A stretch of DNA of 64,000 bases, taken from Mycobacterium montefiorense. Its GTDB lineage: Bacteria; Actinomycetota; Actinomycetes; Mycobacteriales; Mycobacteriaceae. The DNA lies in NCBI RefSeq assembly GCF_003112775.1, contig NZ_BFCH01000009.1, positions 124,001 through 188,000 of the forward strand, read 5' to 3'. A program made the translations under genes and the position numbers. Below the pieces are notes generated by a model. The model had not been told where the DNA came from. It did not search any database and saw only the letters and a list, made by a program, of their open reading frames with translations. Positions 59,737 through 64,000 of this stretch are shown in pieces (position 1 is the first letter of the stretch; each line of letters begins with the position of its first letter).

Positions 59737-59742
59737 TACAGT
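59737..59742 (+). promoter_or_regulatory. -10 element deciding the start of FHA-ABC copy 1
   Basis: TACAGT ends 7 nt before ATG 59750, placing the transcript start at or next to that ATG. This favours ATG 59750 over GTG 59744, and there is no ribosome site for either. Confidence 0.4.
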
Positions 59743-59749
59743 TGTGGCG

Positions 59750-62431
59750 ATGAATGCCCCAGCCCCGCCGGTGTTGACCGTCCGGTATGACGGGTCTGAA
59801 CGCACCTTCGCAGCAGGTCATGACGTGGTGGTCGGGCGCGATCTCCGGGCCGACATGCGCATCACGCACCCCCTGATTTCGCGCGCCCACCTGTTGCTGC
59901 GCTTCGACCAGGGCCGGTGGCTGGCGATTGACAACGGTTCACTCAACGGCACTTTCGCCAACGGTAGAAAAGTCCCGGTCGTCGATATCCATGACGGGCA
60001 GAGCGTCAACATCGGAAACCCGGACGGACCATTGCTGACGTTCGAGGTCGGGCGCCACCAAGGCATGGCCGGGCGCCCGCCGCGGACCGAGTCGATGGGA
60101 ATCCCGGTCGCGGCTCAGGCGGCCGGAACGGCGTGGCCGTCGTCACAGGCTTCGGGGCAGCCGGGTCCTCCGCTTGCCGCGCCACCCGGACCGCCGCCCG
60201 GACCGCCCGGCCGCCAAACGAACTGGGGCGTGCCACCCCCGCCGCGACCGCATCCCGGCGCGCCGATCCAGCGGCCGGCACCGCCGGGACAGCCCGTGTA
60301 TCCGACCTCGGTGGCACGACCGCCCGCCTATCCCCCGAGCGCCCCGCCGCACTATCCCCCGCCGCAGATATCCGGTGTGGCGCCGATGCCCGCCGCACCG
60401 AAGACCCAGATGGCGCCCGTGGCCGAAGCCAAATCGCCAGAGGTGGGGAATCTGGCGACCAAGATGTTTCAGGCGTTGCTGCCGTCCCGGTCGGGCGCGA
60501 TCCAAAAGCCGGCCGGCGCGCAAACGATCGGCCGGGCCACCGACAACGACATCGTCATCCAGGACGTCTTGGCATCGCGCCATCACGCGTTCTTGATCCA
60601 GACGCCGCTCGGCACCGAGATCCGCGACGCGCACAGCATCAACGGAACCTTCGTCAACGGCGTCCGCGTCGGCTCCGCGGTGCTGACCGAGGGCGACGTC
60701 GTCACGATCGGAAACGTCGACCTCGTCTTCAGCCGCGACACCCTGGTGCGGCGCACCGAAGCGGCCACCCGCACCGGCGGCCTCGAGGTGAACTCGGTCT
60801 GCTACACCGTCGAGCACGGAAAGCAACTGCTCGACCACATCTCGCTGACCGCCCGGCCCGGCACGCTGACCGCCATCATCGGCGGGTCCGGCGCCGGCAA
60901 GACCACGCTGTCACGGTTGATCGCGGGATACACCAGCCCCAGCTCCGGCACGGTGACTTTCGAGGGCCACAACATTCACACCGAGTACGCCTCGCTGCGC
61001 AGCCGGATCGGGATGGTCCCGCAGGACGACGTGGTGCACCGGCAGCTGACGGTCAACCAGGCGCTGGGTTACGCAGCCGAGCTGCGGCTGCCACCCGACA
61101 CCAGCGAGGCCGAGCGCGCCCAGGTGGTCGCTCAAGTGCTCGAAGAGCTGGAGATGACCAAGCACGCCGACACCCGGGTCGACAAGTTGTCGGGCGGGCA
61201 GCGCAAACGCGCCTCGGTCGCGCTGGAACTGCTGACCGAACCTTCGCTGCTGCTGCTCGACGAGCCGACCTCGGGTCTGGACCCGGCGCTGGACCGTCAG
61301 GTGATGCTGATGCTGCGCCTGCTCGCCGACGCCGGCCGCGTGGTGCTGGTCGTCACGCACTCGGTGTCCTATCTGGATGTCTGCGACCAAATCCTGCTGA
61401 TGGCGCCGGGCGGCAAGACCGCGTTCCAGGGCTCGCCCGACCAGGTCGAGGCTGCCATGGGCACCCGCAACTGGGCCGACATCTTCGCCAGCGTCGGCGC
61501 CGATCCCGACGAGGCAAACCGCCGATTCAAGGAGCGCAACCAGCAGTCGTTGGAACCGCCGGCTCCCGAAAGCCCGGCAGACCTGGGCGAGCCGCCGCCG
61601 ACCAACCTACTGCGGCAGATATCGACGATCGCCCGGCGTCAGGTGCGGCTGGTCATCTCGGACCGCGGCTACACCATCTTCCTGGCGGTGTTGCCGTTCC
61701 TCATCGGCGCGCTGTCCCTGACCGTCAAGGGCCCCAAACCCGGTCTCGGCCCCGCCGATCCGCTCGGCCTAGCGCCAACCCAACCGCAGTACATCATGGT
61801 GCTCCTGAATATCGGCGCCATCTTCATGGGCACGGCGCTGACTATCCGCGACCTGATCGGGGAGCGCGCGATCTTCCGCCGCGAACAGGCGGTGGGCCTG
61901 TCCACCGGGGCTTACCTGTTGGCCAAGGTCATGGTGTTCTGCATCTTCGCGACCCTGCAGGCCGCGATCGCGGTTTTCATCGTGCGACTCGGCAAAGGCG
62001 CGCCCACCCAGCCGGCGCTGTTCTTCGGTGATCCGACCGTGTCGTTGTTCGTCACCGTGGCGGCCGCGTGCGTCGCGTCGGCCATTTTCGGGCTGATGCT
62101 GTCCGCCCTCGCGCAGTCGAACGAACAGATCATGCCGCTGCTGGTGGTCTCGATCATGAGCCAACTGGTGCTGGCCGGCGGCATGATCCCGGTCTACCAG
62201 CGCCCGGGCCTTGAGCAACTGGCGTGGCTAACGCCGGCACGCTGGGGTTATGCGGCGGCCGCGTCGTCGATCGACTTTCCGGCGCTGGTGAAGGTCAAAC
62301 AGATCCCGACGAACGACCCGGTATGGCAGCACTCGAAGCACATCATGCTTTTCGACATGGCCATGCTCGGCCTGCTGTGCATAAGCTATAGCGCGATCGT
62401 GTGGTGGAAGATCCGGCTGAAACGACGCTGA
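59750..62431 (+). CDS. FHA-domain ABC exporter, Rv1747-like (copy 1)
   Basis: 893 aa. FHA domain 1 (about 25-95: VVGRDLRADMRITHPLISRAHLLL), a Pro-rich linker (about 125-230), FHA domain 2 (about 250-320: IGRATDNDIVIQDVLASRHHAF), an ABC nucleotide-binding domain with Walker A GGSGAGKTT, signature LSGGQRKRAS and Walker B LLLLDEP, then an ABC-2 membrane domain of six helices (about 635-890). This is the Rv1747 layout; Rv1747 is phosphorylated by PknF, binds through its FHA domains and exports cell-wall glycolipid precursors. No kinase gene is in view. Confidence 0.93.
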   Translation: MNAPAPPVLTVRYDGSERTFAAGHDVVVGRDLRADMRITHPLISRAHLLLRFDQGRWLAIDNGSLNGTFANGRKVPVVDIHDGQSVNIGNPDGPLLTFEVGRHQGMAGRPPRTESMGIPVAAQAAGTAWPSSQASGQPGPPLAAPPGPPPGPPGRQTNWGVPPPPRPHPGAPIQRPAPPGQPVYPTSVARPPAYPPSAPPHYPPPQISGVAPMPAAPKTQMAPVAEAKSPEVGNLATKMFQALLPSRSGAIQKPAGAQTIGRATDNDIVIQDVLASRHHAFLIQTPLGTEIRDAHSINGTFVNGVRVGSAVLTEGDVVTIGNVDLVFSRDTLVRRTEAATRTGGLEVNSVCYTVEHGKQLLDHISLTARPGTLTAIIGGSGAGKTTLSRLIAGYTSPSSGTVTFEGHNIHTEYASLRSRIGMVPQDDVVHRQLTVNQALGYAAELRLPPDTSEAERAQVVAQVLEELEMTKHADTRVDKLSGGQRKRASVALELLTEPSLLLLDEPTSGLDPALDRQVMLMLRLLADAGRVVLVVTHSVSYLDVCDQILLMAPGGKTAFQGSPDQVEAAMGTRNWADIFASVGADPDEANRRFKERNQQSLEPPAPESPADLGEPPPTNLLRQISTIARRQVRLVISDRGYTIFLAVLPFLIGALSLTVKGPKPGLGPADPLGLAPTQPQYIMVLLNIGAIFMGTALTIRDLIGERAIFRREQAVGLSTGAYLLAKVMVFCIFATLQAAIAVFIVRLGKGAPTQPALFFGDPTVSLFVTVAAACVASAIFGLMLSALAQSNEQIMPLLVVSIMSQLVLAGGMIPVYQRPGLEQLAWLTPARWGYAAAASSIDFPALVKVKQIPTNDPVWQHSKHIMLFDMAMLGLLCISYSAIVWWKIRLKRR

Positions 62432-62435
62432 ACTG

Positions 62436-64000
62436 ATGAACAGCCCTGCGCAATCGGTACTGACCGTTCGGTCCAACCGATCGGAGCTCAGTTTCGCCCC
62501 CGGCGGCGACGTCATCGTCGGCAGCGACGTGCGCGCCGACCTACGTGTGGCACATCCCTTGGTCACCCGCGCGCACCTGTTGCTGCGCTTCGATCAAGGC
62601 AAATGGGTTGGGGTCGACAACAATTCGCGCAACGGCATCTTCGTCGACGGCCGGCGGGTGCCGATGCTCGACATCCGTGACGGGCAAGCCGTCAACCTCG
62701 GCGCCCCCGATGGCCCGCGGATCGTCTTCTCAGTCGGACGTCACCGGGGAGCGGTCGGTGTGCTGCCACCCACGTCGCTTACGGTCCCGACCGTTCGGCC
62801 GCCCCACGGATACCAGGATCGGCCCACCGACGCGCTGCACGCCACCGCCGTGCCGATCGTCCAGCCGACTGCCACAACCCGGGCCGTTCCGATGGATGCG
62901 ACCCAGGTAGCGCGACCCGGGGGCGGCGACGTATCGAAGTCGCCGACCAGGGTCCGCAAGGTCGTCGGGCCCGAATCCGCCCAGAAGGCAGCGGCCGGGG
63001 GCACCACCTCGATCGGTCGCGCGCTCGACAACGACATCGTCATCCACGATGTGTTGGCGTCGCGCCATCATGCGTTCTTGGAGCCGACACCAGCCGGCAT
63101 CGAGATCCGCGACGCCAGCAGCATCAACGGAACGTTCGTCAACGGGCTGCGGGTCGGCTCAGCGCTGCTCGCCGAGGGCGACGTGGTCACGATCGGCAAC
63201 GTCGACCTGGTGTTCACCGCCGGCATGCTGGCCCGCCGACAGGACGCGGCGACGAGCACCGGCGGCCTGGAGGTACGCGAGGTCGGCTTCGCGATCAACG
63301 GCAAGGATCTGCTGCAGCAGATCTCGATGACGGCCAGGCCCGGCACGCTGACCGCCATCATCGGCGGGTCCGGCGCCGGGAAGTCGACGCTGTCGCGGTT
63401 GGTCGCCGGGTACACCACCCCCACCGCCGGTGCGGTCACCTTCGAGGGCCACAACATCCACACCGCCTACGCGTCGCTGCGCAGCAGGATCGGGATGGTC
63501 CCGCAGGACGACGTCGTACACCGGCAGCTGACCGTCAACCAGGCGCTGGGCTATGCGGCAGAACTGCGACTGCCGCCCGACACCAGCAAGGCCGACCGCG
63601 ACCAGGTGGTGGCTCAGGTCCTCGACGAGCTGGGACTGACCGCGCATGCGCAGACCCGGGTCGACAAGCTGTCCGGCGGTCAGCGCAAGCGCGCCTCGGT
63701 GGCCCTCGAGTTGCTGACCGGGCCGTCGCTGCTGATCCTCGACGAGCCGACCTCCGGGCTGGACCCGGCGCTGGACCTGCAGGTCATGACGATGCTGCGT
63801 CAGCTCGCCGACGCCGGCCGGGTGGTACTGGTCGTCACGCACTCGCTGACCTATCTCGATGTCTGCGATCAGGTGCTGCTGATGGCACCAGGCGGCAAGA
63901 TCGCGTTCCTGGGCGCACCCGGCCAGATCGGGGATGCGATGGGCACCTCGAACTGGGCCGAGATCTTCGCGAAGGTCGGCGCCGACCCCGACGAGGCCAA
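62436..64000 (+). CDS. FHA-domain ABC exporter, Rv1747-like (copy 2), cut by window edge
   Basis: Starts 4 nt after copy 1 stops and is open to the end of the window (about 521 residues seen). Same order: FHA1 (VIVGSDVRADLRVAHPLVTRAHLLL), linker with less Pro, FHA2 (IGRALDNDIVIHDVLASRHHAF), ABC domain with GGSGAGKST, LSGGQRKRAS and LLILDEP. Here FHA1 has GSD for the usual GRD, so a key phosphothreonine-contact Arg is lacking in the first FHA domain, while FHA2 keeps GRA. The membrane part lies outside. Tandem duplicate of copy 1, likely the same operon. Confidence 0.92.
   Translation, partial: MNSPAQSVLTVRSNRSELSFAPGGDVIVGSDVRADLRVAHPLVTRAHLLLRFDQGKWVGVDNNSRNGIFVDGRRVPMLDIRDGQAVNLGAPDGPRIVFSVGRHRGAVGVLPPTSLTVPTVRPPHGYQDRPTDALHATAVPIVQPTATTRAVPMDATQVARPGGGDVSKSPTRVRKVVGPESAQKAAAGGTTSIGRALDNDIVIHDVLASRHHAFLEPTPAGIEIRDASSINGTFVNGLRVGSALLAEGDVVTIGNVDLVFTAGMLARRQDAATSTGGLEVREVGFAINGKDLLQQISMTARPGTLTAIIGGSGAGKSTLSRLVAGYTTPTAGAVTFEGHNIHTAYASLRSRIGMVPQDDVVHRQLTVNQALGYAAELRLPPDTSKADRDQVVAQVLDELGLTAHAQTRVDKLSGGQRKRASVALELLTGPSLLILDEPTSGLDPALDLQVMTMLRQLADAGRVVLVVTHSLTYLDVCDQVLLMAPGGKIAFLGAPGQIGDAMGTSNWAEIFAKVGADPDEA

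Noticed and set aside
60133-62031. 632-aa plus-strand open frame
   Set aside because: Out-of-frame shadow of the FHA-ABC gene, composed of Arg/His/Pro.

Overview
The window is a 64-kb stretch of a GC-rich actinobacterial chromosome. Gene content and order point to a non-tuberculous Mycobacterium; I cannot name the species. From memory of the M. tuberculosis map, the backbone follows Rv3308 to Rv3359: pmmB, upp, sapM, Rv3311, add-deoA-cdd, sdhCDAB, sigJ, Rv3329, dacB1, sugI, nagA, Rv3335c, trpS, Rv3337/8, icd1, metC, metA, Rv3342, Rv3354, Rv3355c, folD, Rv3359. MmpS/MmpL, PPE, 13E12-type HNH, mycofactocin-type SDR and FHA-ABC proteins support the genus. Rv numbers and comparisons with M. tuberculosis are recalled, not searched.

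Layout. 1-4.4 kb: pmmB (cut by the left edge), upp with an unusual tail, sapM, Rv3311-like. 4.4-9.2 kb: accessory block of two convergent VWA proteins, a bicupin divergent from a GntR regulator, a small membrane protein and a small secreted protein. 9.2-13.4 kb: HNH nuclease with a perfect LexA box over its start, then the nucleoside-salvage operon cdd-deoA-add. 13.6-17.0 kb: succinate dehydrogenase operon. 17.0-22.6 kb: condensation-domain fragment, AhpD-like protein behind a promoter that fits the ECF41/SigJ consensus, AraC remnant, methyltransferase, sigJ, SDR, aminotransferase. 22.7-33.4 kb: dacB1 and a duplicated mmpL/MFS cassette in which one copy has lost mmpS and the other carries a frameshifted mmpL. 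33.5-42.5 kb: sugI-nagA, trpS-YihY, a hydrolase, and both isocitrate dehydrogenase types in one operon. 42.7-46.2 kb: SAM-IV riboswitch, metC, metA, methyltransferase. 46.2-53.6 kb: two tandem KimA-like permeases divergent from a TrkA/RCK potassium-channel protein and a PPE protein with a SHOCT-like tail. 53.7-59.7 kb: MFS transporter, berberine-bridge-type oxidoreductase, Rv3354/Rv3355c/folD block, OYE-type reductase. 59.7-64 kb: two tandem FHA-ABC exporters of the Rv1747 type, the second cut by the right edge.

Themes. Paralogous pairs recur: VWA x2, mmpL x2, MFS x2, KimA-like x2, FHA-ABC x2, and two non-homologous isocitrate dehydrogenases side by side. Convergent genes are packed very tightly: 12 of 14 convergent pairs overlap and 7 overlap by exactly 4 nt with interlocked stop codons. 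Several genes look leaderless. The strongest candidates for new biology are the KimA/RCK-channel/PPE locus, presumably for potassium, and the SigJ-CMD module. I saw no tRNA, rRNA, CRISPR array, insertion sequence or clear intrinsic terminator.
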